Source: Coffea arabica (taxonomy: Eukaryota > Streptophyta > Magnoliopsida > Gentianales > Rubiaceae). Taken from it: a stretch of 64,000 bases of DNA. A program made the position numbers and the translations under genes. Position 1 is the first letter of the stretch; every line of letters begins with the position of its first letter. The stretch spans positions 62,001 to 126,000 of the forward strand of contig NC_092310.1 in the NCBI RefSeq assembly GCF_036785885.1, in the 5' to 3' direction. Under the pieces are notes generated by a model. That model did no database searches. It saw only the letters and a program-made list of their open reading frames with translations, and was not told the origin of the DNA. Below are positions 35,127-47,509 of this stretch, in pieces.

Positions 35127-36420
35127 CCAATATTTTAAAACTCGGACCGTTAATTGAACTAGTGCACAGGGGAGGCTAGAGCCTCTTAGCAAGAAATCAA
35201 ACGAGGCGTAGAGAACCCTAGTACATCAACTCCTAAGATTTCTCTACGAGATCAGGTGGTTGACTTGGCCTTTTCATATAAAGAGGCAGTACGACGATTT
35301 TTGTGGGATGAATGTTGCACCAAGCTCGTGAAACTGTGTTTTGGTGAACAATGCAGAGATGATGAGGGGTTTTAAACATAGTTCCATGGAGTGATGTATT
35401 TATTTTATGTTTTATGTTATTATGTAGAATCTCTGAGGGCAAGTTGGCTGCACTAGTAGTTGGTTGATGTAGTTGACCATATGACTTCGACCCTGCAGGT
35501 GCCCAAATTCTGATTGTTGGATATTGTTCAGCCTTGGTTTGCAGTATGTTGTTCAGTTGTTATGCTTGGAGCCGTTCTACTGTAGTAATATGAATTAGTT
35601 TGTGGGATTGACCACTTTGTGTGAACTATGGAGCTGTGGCCGGGTACCTTGTAGGTAGCTTTTGGTGTTGTACTTTTCCAAATTTATCGAAGGCATGTAA
35701 AAGCCACAAGGAGCCTAATACTGGAGAATTCGATATTAATCTTATTAGAGGTTGCTATCAATGACCATATCGATCAACTTAGTTGCATCCAGCTGACCAC
35801 AGGACACGCCCAACAGAGCCGAGGTGTAGTAACTCTTTCCAATAACCTAGCAAAACCCTCCTTCCTTACCTAGTGAGCACACACTGCAAAACAAATGTGT
35901 GCTCAGCATTTAAGTTCGTCAAAGCTAAGCTAAGATGTGGCAGGAAATTTTATGGGGGGATAACTTGCACAATTTCTAGACCTTTGGTTCTATAATTCCA
36001 TGTAATGAATAAGATGTATGACCCATGAGTGTTTTAGTTCCCTCCGATTCCTAATAATGCAATTGGGTCTGTCCTCTCTCGCATAGTGTAGTATTGCAAA
36101 TGTGAGAATTGCGTTGGTAGGTAATCTATAAATACGATTGATAGTTTTAGGGCATATCTTGACTTGTGATAATAAACGGAGTTGAAGGCTTTCAAATTTT
36201 TTAGTATAAATAAAATAGTAGCCAAAAAAAAAAGTGCACATATTCTATGATAACATTGGTTAACATTTGTTGTGAAAAGTATCTAAATGGAAGATAAATT
36301 CGGGAAAAAGAGCCTGCATATGATCACATTGGTTAATAGTTGCCGTGAAAATGATCTAAATGGAAGGCAAAAGATGAAAAAAAGCAACATAGGAAACAGA
36401 TCACAAATGAAAAAGGGAAA
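35127..36420. other. Intergenic region without recognised features
   Basis: No open frame with recognisable similarity is visible. It ends with the small tandem duplication described at 36253-36375. Confidence 0.5.
36253..36375. repeat. Two-copy tandem repeat (about 76-bp period) downstream of the SKS-like gene
   Basis: acattggttaacatttgttgtgaaaagtatctaaatggaag at 36254-36294 recurs as a diverged copy at 36329-36370. It lies just beyond the putative poly(A) signal of the gene. Confidence 0.7.
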
Positions 36421-36422
36421 AA

Positions 36423-36428
36423 TTTATT
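36423..36428 (-). terminator. Putative poly(A) signal (AATAAA) of the SKS-like gene
   Basis: AATAAA on the minus strand about 133 nt after the stop codon at 36561. Position is reasonable for a plant 3' UTR. Confidence 0.5.
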
Positions 36429-36560
36429 CGAGGCCAATGTTAATACATGCATTTAACTGCCGATCTCTCCTGTTCCATCCCCAGTATTACAAATCCTGTG
36501 GTCCTCTTGAACGCTCTCCCTATTCAAATCAATGAATGCCTATTTCTATTCATAACGAGA

Positions 36561-38234
36561 TTAAGCTGTGTATGGAGCGGGCAATGGCAACTTCTCCACA
36601 ATTCCACCGCACAACGGCTGGTTGTCAGGAAGGTTGTATTCATCTCTCAAGGAGCGTGCAGGGGATAAGACACTGAAATAGAGTTGCTGGCCTAGGTAAG
36701 CTCTATGCTGCATTTCTGACCTCAAGTTCCACATTCCAGCATTATCAAGAGTTGTCATGATGGCTGCCCAGGATCCTGGGTAAACTTGAACGTTGTGCCT
36801 GCTTATGGCATCAAGGAGGTTGTAGTTTTTCCTCTTCTCCGGGCTCCATGTTCCCGGTTCAACTGCCACTGCAAAGAAGGAGTAGCCATCAAGATTGTAT
36901 GTCTGGATGGTCTTCTCGTGGTTCTCAAAGATGATCTCCACGAAGTTGCGGAAAGTAGCGTTCACCACACTTGGGGCGATGATCGGCGCTGGGGTGTTGA
37001 CTGCCGATCCGTCATCCTTGACAAGGTTATATTGGAACAGCTTGTCAGCGACACCAAAATACTCTGCATGCTTCAATGGAGTTGGGGTGTCTATGTGGGA
37101 GACACCGTTGATCGCATAACGAAGCTTTCCCCCAACACGAGACTCAGAGTTGACGAGCTTAATGGTGCGAGTGATGTTGATTTGGCCATAATGGTAGGAG
37201 CCTTGAGGATTGGGACGAGCAGCACTGGCAGTGAGATTCCATCGGAATGAGCGGAACTGATTCATGGACCATGCAATGCCTGCTGAGCCTACCGGTGGGG
37301 AAGGTGGGAGCTCAGGAGAGGCAGGGCCTTTCCCGTTGGTGTAACGGATGATGCCTACCGAGGAGAGTGGCGCCTGGATGAACCTGCTGGAAGCTACAAA
37401 ATAGTAGTCCTTGGGCTCTTTGTCGGCGGTGACCAAGACAGAAAGGCACTGGCCAACGTGAACGTCAAGGGAATCGAAATCATACTGGACGGTGTGAGAA
37501 CCCTCTATCTCTACGAGTTTCAAGGGGTGGCCTTGGATCCTGAAGTTGATGGAGGTTTTCAACCCTACGTTGCACACCCGATATCTGTAGGTCTTTCCAG
37601 GCTCCATGGTGAAAAGGGGCTCAACATTGTCACCCACCTTGGCAGATTTGCCATTGATTTGAATGCCGTCGGGCCTGCCAAGTGATCGACCGCTGTCCAA
37701 CATGTTCTTCAAGGCCTTGTGGCCTTTGGTGTACCAGTCGCCAACTAGAACGTTGTACTCATCTGCAGGCCAGTCAAAAGGAACGGGGATGAGGTCACGA
37801 CTGTGGACGTTCAGAGGACCCATGCCACCGGCCGCCTTTTGCAAGCCTACAGTAGGGTAGTAGAAATAGCTTCCAATCTGATCCTTGACTTGGAAATGAT
37901 AGGTGTAGTTCTGTCCGGGCAAAATTGGGCACATTGTACCCAAGGTGCCATCCTGCCAAGAGTTCTTCCTCTGCTGGACTCCTGCCCAGGTCAAAAGCAA
38001 TGGCTCGTCTAGTTGATTGAAGACATTGACGACAATGTTGTTGTTGGAAGTGCAATTTATCCTAGGCCCTGGGAACTGTCCATTGATAAGGATACCCTGT
38101 TGAGGGACACCCAAAGGAGCTATCGTGCCGTATGTGACCTTCCAATCGAAGAAAAGATACGGATCTTCTGCTTGCACCAACAAGGCCCCAGCAGAGAGGC
38201 AGAGCAACAAAGCCACCAAGGTCACTCTTTCCAT
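36561..38234 (-). CDS. SKU5-similar multicopper-oxidase-like protein, pollen type (NTP303/SKS11-14-like; 'L-ascorbate oxidase homolog')
   Basis: A single open frame of 557 residues from the ATG at 38234. An in-frame upstream extension exists, but the leader and signal peptide favour this start. Residues 1-22 form a signal peptide, then EDPYLFFDWKVTYGTIAPLG opens the first cupredoxin domain. Three cupredoxin domains follow, with family marks INGQFPGP, QDGTLGTMCPILPG, SWAAIMTTLDNAGMWNLRSE and GTWSPEKRKNYNLLDA near the C-terminus. Positions that bind copper in ascorbate oxidase are replaced (TWAG for HWHG, YHFQ for YHSH, NLDGYSF for HPxHLHG, and no HCHxxxH), so it should not be an oxidase. There is no C-terminal hydrophobic tail, so no GPI anchor is expected, unlike SKU5. 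Relatives are abundant in the pollen tube wall. No intron interrupts the frame. Antisense frames here are shadows. Confidence 0.93.
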   Translation of the reverse strand: MERVTLVALLLCLSAGALLVQAEDPYLFFDWKVTYGTIAPLGVPQQGILINGQFPGPRINCTSNNNIVVNVFNQLDEPLLLTWAGVQQRKNSWQDGTLGTMCPILPGQNYTYHFQVKDQIGSYFYYPTVGLQKAAGGMGPLNVHSRDLIPVPFDWPADEYNVLVGDWYTKGHKALKNMLDSGRSLGRPDGIQINGKSAKVGDNVEPLFTMEPGKTYRYRVCNVGLKTSINFRIQGHPLKLVEIEGSHTVQYDFDSLDVHVGQCLSVLVTADKEPKDYYFVASSRFIQAPLSSVGIIRYTNGKGPASPELPPSPPVGSAGIAWSMNQFRSFRWNLTASAARPNPQGSYHYGQINITRTIKLVNSESRVGGKLRYAINGVSHIDTPTPLKHAEYFGVADKLFQYNLVKDDGSAVNTPAPIIAPSVVNATFRNFVEIIFENHEKTIQTYNLDGYSFFAVAVEPGTWSPEKRKNYNLLDAISRHNVQVYPGSWAAIMTTLDNAGMWNLRSEMQHRAYLGQQLYFSVLSPARSLRDEYNLPDNQPLCGGIVEKLPLPAPYTA

Positions 38235-38363
38235 GGCTTCTCTCTGCTCTCCCGACTCTTGTACACTCCTTTTTTTTTTATTTTTTGTATTAGGAAGAAG
38301 AATGAGATATTTCTTCTTCCTGCTACAGCTTGGAATGTTTTGATTTGCAAGTAAACAATAATG

Positions 38364-38373
38364 CCTTATATAG
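38364..38373 (-). promoter_or_regulatory. TATA box of the SKS-like gene
   Basis: Minus-strand ctatataagg lies about 130 bases before the ATG at 38234, leaving a leader of about 100 nt. Confidence 0.7.
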
Positions 38374-38379
38374 AGACCA

Positions 38380-40524
38380 ATGCACAAGTTAAAACCGTTG
38401 AAGTTTTACGTAAAAATAAATCTCTTGGTCCAGACTCATACTGTTTCCGAATGTCACGCCTTGCCTTTCACTTTTTCCGTTCTTTCTTCCTTTTTTGGGT
38501 AAAATTTCCATTCCTTCTTTCACCCTAAAATTACTCTCCTTCACACAAAATCATTAATCTCTCACCTTTGCGTCTTTTCTCTAACTTTCGCGCGAATGGA
38601 CTGGGTCTATAACCAACTTTGGTAACATTGCTCGCCTTCTTCCTCGAATTTTTGTGAATTGTAGTTGTGGTCTCTAATGTTTAGACCGTGTAATAAATTA
38701 GCCCCAATGTTTCGTTTCGATCAAAATAAATTTAGTTTCTAAAGTTTGTCATTTTAGGAAGATTTAGGACAACTAACGAAAATATAACAATGACTAACGG
38801 TCAATAATCAAGTTGCCATTAGTTAACAACTTTGATTTTGCACTTTTGGTCTCCGATATTTTGATTTCAAATTGTTATATTTTCATAATATTTAAATAGT
38901 GATAGTATTAAATGGATAATAAGAATTATAATTAAACTTCTTCTCTTCATTTTTTTAATTTTTATTTCATTTATTCATTGTATTAATATATCATATGTTG
39001 CCTTTCTTTTGCATGGTTAGTCTTAAATTTGGCATTTTATATATACATACATACATACATGTTTGCATTAAACTAAATTGGCGAGAGATAACAGAAAATG
39101 TAAATCTCTATAAACAGCAGATATTTGCATTAAAATATACCTTACTTAGAAAAATACAATCTCCTCAAATTTGATGGAAGAAAAGGTATCTATGGCCTTT
39201 AATTTTAGCAAGCAACATGTTGACTAACTGCATTAATGACTCATGTGTTGCTTTGGATTTTTAAGATAGAAAATTTTCTGGAAATTAAAATTTCACCCAA
39301 GAAGAAACTAGACAAAATAAAGAAAAGTATCCATCTATTTCTTTTTTGCATTTATGCAAAGTAAATTTTGCTACCACTTGTTTAAAACTATTGACATAGG
39401 CAGTGTGTCTGGATTGTAAATTATTTGAGATAATTTTGTGAAAAAAGTACTGTAGCACTTTTTTGATATGTTGTATATGAGATAAAAAGGCGATTGGAAA
39501 ATGTGTTAATGATGCAAGCAAATCAGTGTGTATAAATAAAGTGTAAATAAAGTGTAATTTTTTACTATCCAATCTTCCTGTATTTGGCATTGGAAAATGT
39601 TGCTTTGAATCCAAAATTGTTGTTTCATCAAACTATCCTCAATTTAGGAATTTAATGGCTTGAATTTTAAAAACAAGGAATATATGGATTCATGCTGTTA
39701 CACTTATAAGCAATAAAATCACATTTAGCCATGCAAGAGCTTTGTCATGCTTTGTAGCAAGTAATTTTCTCTCACGTTCTTTCTTTAGAACCACATTTGT
39801 CATATGAAGAAATGGTTTGATAAGCTGGCAGTTTTGAAAATGAAGGGCCGTTTGGTAACGTCCATATTTCTTAGTTCCCCTTTTTGCTTGATAATAATAG
39901 AACGTTTTCTTCGTTGTCAAAAGCGGAACAAAAGTGTGTTTGTATCGGTGTATCATTTCGCAACAAATTGGAGTAAATGTGTTTGATTAATCATAAAAAG
40001 TTATCGCACGGCCCCCCAGTTTTGTCTACATATAAACTTTTTTTTTTTTCACAGAGCAGGTAAAACTCTCACGACAGGGAAATACTCAGCTATACCATGG
40101 TTCTAACATCTAAAATCCTTTCACGGAAAACAACAGCGTCATACGCGCTTGAAGAAGGGATTTAAAATTCACTTGCTTTAACATCTAAAATCCTTCCAAC
40201 CCGATGGGTCAATTTGAGGTCGAACAAACTAGGAGGACAATGAAGCGCTTTGACTTACAAAGTGGCTAAATGTGTGTGTAGTAAATAACAAGTTTACGGT
40301 TCTTTCTTTGTTATTCCCCATCAAAATCAACCTCATTACAAGTGCAAATGAGCTCTATTTGCAATAGATACCCAATTATTCAGAAATTTTATGACATAAA
40401 ATGAAAGAAGAATTCAACAAAGACATCACAATGCAACCCTACCTAACCACAAGATGAGATCACACAGAATCCCCAGTTTATCGGGACTCGCCAGCTTCAT
40501 TCTGAAATCCTCAAGCAATCTTCA
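38380..40524. other. Intergenic region between two convergent or tandem minus-strand genes
   Basis: AT-rich, holding the MITE at 39405-39545 and a short (catacata)-type run at 39045-39060. No coding trace was found. The left part should contain upstream regulatory DNA of the SKS-like gene and the right part the 3' end of Pur-alpha. Confidence 0.5.
39405..39545. mobile_element. MITE-like repeat, family copy 2
   Basis: Order of blocks: gtgtctggattgtaaattatttgag, a gtactgtagcac core, tgttgtatatgagataaaaag, ggaaaatgtgttaatgatgcaagcaaatc. It matches the copies at 33358-33495 and 54803-54895. Confidence 0.5.
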
Positions 40525-43500
40525 TTATCTTTGAGGTGGGTCAACTGTCCGAACGTTTGCCCCAGCCATACCTTCAATGCGATCCTTTGTGATCTCCACA
40601 AAGTGACCAACCATTTCATAAAATTGTTTCAATCCTGACAGAGGGAGGATGATTGAGGAGCGATCAGAACCTGCCACCTGCGGTTTAAAAACCAGTAATG
40701 GAAAGGCACAAGACAAACAAATCAGACCTCCTGAATGTAAGACTCAAACTTTTCAGGCAAGCGGAGAAACTTCAAAAGCAATACCTCAGATATTCTTAAA
40801 AAATGGCCTCTGTTGTTGCTTCCAAGATCAAAAAAGAATCTCTTTTGATCAGCCCTGATCACTTTTGAGACACCTAGATTACCAATTTCATCAGGTGGTG
40901 GCAAATCTATGGTGCGGTCCACAGTCAAATCAGATGCCGTAGGTTGAGAACTGTGGCCAGATATAAAGCCAGCCCCAACATCATCTGACAGCCCAACAAG
41001 ACGTTCTGAGGCTTCAGAATTTTGCTGCTTTAAGACGTGCCACCGAAAGACAAAAGGTAAGTTTCTCAACACCCAATAATGCAATAACATCTTGCTAAGA
41101 AAAGCACCCATGCGTGAAAACCACCTGATTCGGCAGGATAAAAAGCCTTGATGCTTCATTTATCTCAGCTAAAATGTTCCTAAAAGCCGCCCAGCCTTCA
41201 TCTCGAGCACTTCCAGCAGGAACAATTATAGTACTACGGTTTCTGCTTACAGAGGCTTCAGAAACCTGCAGATATACTCCCATAAAGCAAGAAAGTTTGG
41301 GCAACATGACATCCAGAAAAATAACTTGTACTTTTAGTTACAACATATTCACAACAGTACCAGCCAACTTACGAACAAAAGTGTGATCTAAATTCCAAAA
41401 GCACACAACATAGACATTACATTACCCATTACAATTACTGAAGGCAGCAATAACAACCATGCAGCCGAAAGGAAAGCAAAAACTACACATGTTACATGAG
41501 AATGACCTAGAGTTCTCGTCCAAAAACTAGGCACACAAAAAAATTGTAATTTGAGGCACTAACAAAAGTAACAACTAAAGTATCATACTTTAGTAAGAGA
41601 GATAACAGGGCTAACAGAATAAGTTACTTGTGTCCAACAGAGCAGGAAACAAAAACCTGGGTCCTTGCTAATATAGAATATTAAGATAAAAAAACAAATT
41701 CAGCAAAAAATCCATAGATTGGATGCTTAGGCTATCCTTGGTAACTGATACATTATCAAATAAGTCAATCACAGTGATTAGATTAAATTCCATCATGTCA
41801 AGAGTCATTAGAAGGATACATAGTGACTTCAACATCCTGATATAGCAAAACCATTACACAAAATTTACCCTACCAGTACAATACCCTTGACACAGAAATA
41901 TGTTTGTATAGATAGCTTAGGGACCATATGATTCATAGTTGGGAATGGGATTTTGAATAAAAACCATATGTTAGAGAAATGTAAGAGCCAAAACCCTACA
42001 TGAGTATGATAAAAGACAAGAAAAGTCAATTCCTCCGAGTTCAGTACACTTTTATCTATGACTAGGAACAGACATTGTATTGACTTCAGAATAGGGGGGG
42101 TTAAGTTAATTTTTCTTTCTTCCTTCTTCCACATTCCCCTTAACTGCACCTTAACTGAATCCCTTAATTAAATCAATAAGAAAATTCATATTATAACGCG
42201 CGCCTTAATGTCCTGAATTTCTTGCAACTTCAGATTTGCTTAAAACTAATAAGAATTCATGAATATTGAATTTTCAACCAGAAAACTCATCTCAAACATG
42301 TCAGAGTATTCATAGTGTTAAGCCCTTCATGAACCTGATAATTTTCCCCTTTGATTCATTCAAAATCGAACCCAACACACAACACTGTGACAACCGCCAA
42401 ATCCCCACAACTTCGGGGAGAAAACTGAGGAGGAGAAGGACAAGAAAGTTGATTTCCTTGTCTCTTACTTTGAAAAATTCATTCCTTTTCCTTGTCACAT
42501 AAAATTAGCCATAAAAGTGAATACAATTTGGGACCCAACTAAAAGCTGGGGATCCCTGAGCTCTACCAAATGACAACTGATTGCCATATGTCACTTACAG
42601 GCACAAACAAATGAAAGGCATCGGTAATGTTCTATTTCGATACCCAATTACCATGCATCCTCTTAATAGTTCTACCACTAGCCCTTCTACTCTTCTGCAC
42701 ATACATCACTGACAAATGATACAGTGGACATCATCCTTTCATAAAGTAATTGCAATCTTAGAGAAACCATACATCCAGTTCAAGCTTGACTTGGTTTGTC
42801 TGATGTGAGATTTAAGTGATGCAGTCAACAAAGAGATCAAGAAATAGGGGCCATTGGACGGTTGGAAAAAAGCCTGGGCCTGCTTACAGAAAGTGGAAAT
42901 GGACACAGATCAATTTCAAGTGAATGGATACTCAAAGCGAGAGAAGTTGAAATTATTACCTTCTAGAATTTTAGGTCTAAAAGGTTATTTAGGTTTTTTA
43001 ATTGTTAGCAAAATTCAAAAAGTACTTTGCTATGTATTTAGAGTAGGAGGTAAAAATTTATACATAACAGCATTATATATTGTAGGGAAGCTTATAGCTT
43101 ATATACTCTTGTTACTAAGTTTGCAGACAGACAAGTCAATAAGAATTCAGTTGTTTGCTTAGAAGTTTGATTTGTTTTTCTTCCTTGAGATTCCCTTACA
43201 TTCCTTACTTCCAGTGTCCCCACCCCCAACATTACATGCATATTACTATCCAAGGGCACTGTTAACAGCCCTGAAATAGCCCCAACATCTTCTGAATATC
43301 TTCTCACCCCTATCTTGTCCTACATCAGTTTGTACCGACAGCCCAAAATTTCTTCCTCTTCATCCACCATATTTCTTCTTCCTATACAAATATGCTTGTG
43401 AATATCCTGATTTTTCTTCTAGCACATCATCATGATTTTTTCATCTTTTGATGAATTAAGTCATCCTAAAACATTCTATTAAGTGGCTCACTTTTCTGGA

Positions 43501-46500
43501 ATATTACTTCAAATGCGATAATCTCACAGATTATGACAACTAATTGCTAATACAAAACTGGTTGGAAGGGCTAAGATCTGGTGGTTTGCCATCAAACAAG
43601 ATGTAATGCAAAGCAGACAATATAATCATACATGTACTAAGAAAAACTACTCTCAGAGAGTATCTGCCTTCTCATCCTCATCGAAATCTATCAGAAGAGT
43701 TTTATGATCTCACAGGACAGAATATGCTGACTAAAAAGCTATGTACCAAGGTTTACTCCACTACTACACTCAACCCAAGTTGTTCAGGAATGTCATCAAG
43801 CTCGCAGTTTTGCAGTCCATTGTGCCAAACTAGGTTGTGATGCCATTAACATAACAACAAGAGCACTTTTCCCAATCATTCAACAAGCAGAAAGGGCAGA
43901 CTGTGCAAATTTGGTTAATGATCCTCCTGTAGAAGCTGAGAATTCTAAACTTTTGGCTGCTGGTTTTGAATCAATAATGAAAGCCTGAACTTTCAGAATT
44001 GATTGTGGAATTTCCCAAATCTGCAAGGGTAACACTGAAGTGGATTTCAAAAATTTCAACAAAGAATAGGATCCTTTAGCGAAGGGAAACTACGCCAGCA
44101 AAAGGCCTTGTTTCAGCAAAGGAGGATGAAATTGATGGAACAGAACACAGGAAAGAGGTGGTGGTAGCATGAACGATTGAGCGACTTCAGGAGAAGCCAA
44201 GGATGGCAATCTATTCTATTTGGCTCAGAATTACATTGTACATAGACAGCTTCGCAATATTCAACCTATGAAGTCCCAGCTGTACTTGTTGCTCTGTCGT
44301 GTGAACAGCAAGAGCAGTTTTAGGGTTTCGGTCCTCCTTTCAACATGTTTCAGACCTCGGCTCATTTAATTCCTTCCACTAGTTTAGGCAAAATCACCCC
44401 TATGTTGTCCTACATCATGGAGTCAATCTCAAGTCAATTCTTAAGAGATAAACTGAAGTCGAACTTAGAAAGTTTGGAACTCATCAGCTTCTTTTGCAAG
44501 CATCAGCAAAGCTTGAAAGGTAAAAGGTTTCTTGAATTGCATTAAATTTTTTCGAGCTTGGCTCATTTGTCATGTAGGAAGAACTAAAAGCTTGATTTCA
44601 CAATTTTGAACTGCTTTTGTCACTATCTAACCACAGACACCTTGGAGGATTTTGCTAATACGGTAAACTTATGACCACAATCAATTTGTAGTCATCTTCC
44701 TATCTCAATCAATCTCCAAAAGTTTGCAGGCGCCTAGAAATTTTTTGTGTTGGAGCGGCTTCTAGATTTAACCAAGGCCCCAGATAATCAAAACCTAATA
44801 ATACATTAGATTCCAACTGCCTACCAAACTAGTCAAAGAATGTGGAAGTTTTATAACAACTCCTCAACTACTCAGCTTTTCAATTAAAAATAAACAGATA
44901 TTTTTTTTTCGCATTACATCCAAGCATCAGCAGATAAAATAAAAAAATGGGATCAATTCTTTAGGACGCATTCGAAAAATGATCTAGTTCATGGCTTACA
45001 TTTAAGTACCTCGGAAGTTGAATCTTGATGATATTAGTTTAAAATTTATTACTTGATTATCGATGCTGATGAACTGATTTAAAATGAGAATCAATCATGA
45101 CTGTTCTTCATGAATGCATTACACACTTCTGAGCAAAAACACCTAAATGAACAGTTCTGCTCCACATCAGAAAGATAAACTCTCACTTCAATTATGAAAT
45201 GGTATATGAGAGGAGTACACACTGAAAGAAAATACTGCAAGAGAGCTGATCCAGAAGCACATGCAGGCAACAACAAAGAGGTTTCTCAGGGGTGACTGGA
45301 CTCATGTTTGTTGGCTAACAAGAAAATAGTGGCTCTAACCAAACTTGAGATGTCAAATTTTGGAGATCTACAGTAAGAGCTTTGAAAAGCAAAAAGTTTT
45401 GGAGGTCTACAGTTTAAACCTGAAAATGGCAAAAAGGATTAATTACTAAAAGACAGTTAATCCCACAATTTTTTTTCAACAAATTGATCCTCATACTTAT
45501 GTTTTAGCACTTACTTTGTCATTATGGGGTTGTGCTGTTCAAAAATATAATTTGATATTCTTTTTCCTGATTGTGTTAACCCATTTTGTTACAAAATTGC
45601 AATCCAGATTCACAAATTCAAACATTTCCAATGCCCGTTATTCTTTTCAGCACAATCACAATCACCTCCCTTTGCCATCCCATTCACTCCACAAACACAT
45701 AACTCACATTTTCAAAACGCACAAAATGCATTAATCAAACACTAAATGCTCTCTTCCCTAACTTTCACCCTCCATCATTGCCACAATCTTAAACCCCTTT
45801 GCCTCCCATTTCCTATCACCTGCAAAGTGCATGAGTGAATACTTAATAGAACAACCCTTGGTTTCCAGATTAGGGAAAAAGTGTTCTGCAATATGATGTA
45901 TATGCTTTTGCTTTTGTAATTAAGAAAGGCTCACCATATGATGAATTTTCGAGGAGAAGCAGAGCTCTAGATAACTTTAAATCTCTAAATCTTTCACCAT
46001 GTATGCTGAAATAGCTGTGCACATTTACGACCCATGTCTATATGATTGCTATTTAATACGGAAGAAGAGTAAATAATGGGGTTGTGTGGTCGCTGATGGG
46101 AGCATGAAATCATTTGGGCCCATTGGGGAAGAAGGCACAGAGGAGGGGTCTAAGAGGACCCAAGAAAGCGGAGAGAACAAATGAATTGTGAAGGTCCATT
46201 TTTCTCCTTTTGAATTGAGAAATCATTTGACAATGGTGGCGATGTTAATTTTCCGGACAGCACAACTGTAGAAGGACTAGAAGTATAAGTACCAATTTAG
46301 TGAAAAAAATTCAAGCTGGAGGATTGAATCTATTGCAGTTAAACAGTGAGAGAGCAAAATAAACCATTTGCTGCTTGAAAATTATCAAACAAAACAGGGG
46401 AAGAAACCTGAATTTGGCAACATTCCACAATGTAGCAATCTCCACTATCACAATTTCATCTAGTTTGCTGTTTTAGCTGGGTTTTATAATTTTGGGACAA

Positions 46501-47509
46501 GTAACATAAGAGTAGGATTAACAAAAGGCTGATTCCTTTTAGAAGAGATGTACATTTAGAGCTTAAGTCCACATAAAAAGTTCATCCAGGGTGCTATGCA
46601 GGTAAGAAGAATCTGCCTACTCCAAGAAAACATATAAAAACAAAGCTGAATTGCTGAAGATCCTTGCTTAGCAATTGCTATACATACAGCTAGTTAGAGT
46701 AGTAATTATCAGGAAAGACTTGCAGCAACTCTTTATGGACGGAAAATGATTTTCGAACCACTCATGGTGCTATAATATATAAAGCTACATAATGATTATC
46801 AAAGGTGACTTCTAGGCAAACAAAGGCATCAGCAATCCCAATTCTAATTCGGATATACTAAAGATTCATGTTCAAAGGCAAAAGAATAATGTAACTGCCA
46901 AAGCTCATGCTTGCAACAAAAAAGAGAATTCAAGGAAGTAGTAGAGACAGGCTAAACAAGGCAGGTAAACCAGCCGCACCTCTAAATTCATTGCTATCCC
47001 CTTGAAAAAAGGAAGAGAGGATGCGAGGAGAGGAAAATGACATGTAAAAGAAACAAAAATGGAGGTCCAGAAGAAAGAAAGTAACCTTGAGAAAGCGTCC
47101 CCTCCTGTTTTCTCCAACATCGAAGTAAAACACCTACAAACAAACATTGCAAAGAATCCGGAAAGATAAAATAGGGAAAATGAGACATAAAATAACAAAG
47201 AAAAGAGAAAGAGTTATTAAAGAACGGTGTATCTGCCTTGGAATCGAGCTGGAGCTCTTTGCTGAAGACGTCCTGTTTGTCAGAATTGACGTAGTAATTA
47301 AAAAGATCGAGGAACCAAGAGATGCCGTCGAAGGGGACGATAATAGTGGACCTAGTGGCTGACGTCTTTTCAGAGATCTTGAGGTAGCGTCCCCGTGGAT
47401 TCTCCTTGAGATCAAAGTAGAACAGCTTGTGCTCCACCTGTAAAGTCTTGCAGAGAAGCTCAACATCATTACCACCGCCGCCGCCGGTGCCGCCTGAATT
47501 GCCTTCCAT
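40525..47509 (-). CDS. PURA1: Transcription factor Pur-alpha 1 (PUR repeat single-stranded nucleic acid-binding protein)
   Basis: Five exons on the minus strand: 47237-47509, 47086-47133, 41125-41265, 40785-41024 and 40525-40677, all joined in phase 0, encoding 284 residues. The product begins MEGNSGGTGGGGGNDVELL, a Gly-rich tail like that of Arabidopsis Pur-alpha. Three PUR repeats follow: residues about 20-90 (KLFYFDLKENPRGRYLKISE), about 91-145 (VFYFDVGENRRGRFLKVSE) and about 205-265 (RFFFDLGSNNRGHFLRISE), ending ANVRTVDPPQR. Pur proteins bind purine-rich (GGN)n single strands, telomeric motifs and promoters of translation-related genes. Intron 1 (47134-47236) has a GC donor (aag/gcagat) and a normal AG acceptor. 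Intron 2 (41266-47085) is unusually long, 5.8 kb; introns 3 and 4 are about 100 bp. A frame that runs from exon 1 into intron 1 should not be used as a gene model. Confidence 0.96.
41266..47085. other. Long intron 2 of Pur-alpha, with a possible degenerate coding fragment
   Basis: The 5.8-kb intron is mostly AT-rich with no delimited element. At 43805-44040 the plus strand reads AVHCAKLGCDAINITTRALF and then PIIQQAERADCANLVNDP with few breaks, followed by frames with stops to about 44520. This could be a decayed coding insertion, possibly a retrocopy, but I cannot name the parent. The left part (41390-42500) and the right part (44600-47000) show nothing recognisable. Confidence 0.4.

Noticed and set aside
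36786..37250. Plus-strand open frame of 154 codons
   Set aside because: It is antisense to the SKS-like coding sequence; the minus frame is a complete, conserved protein.
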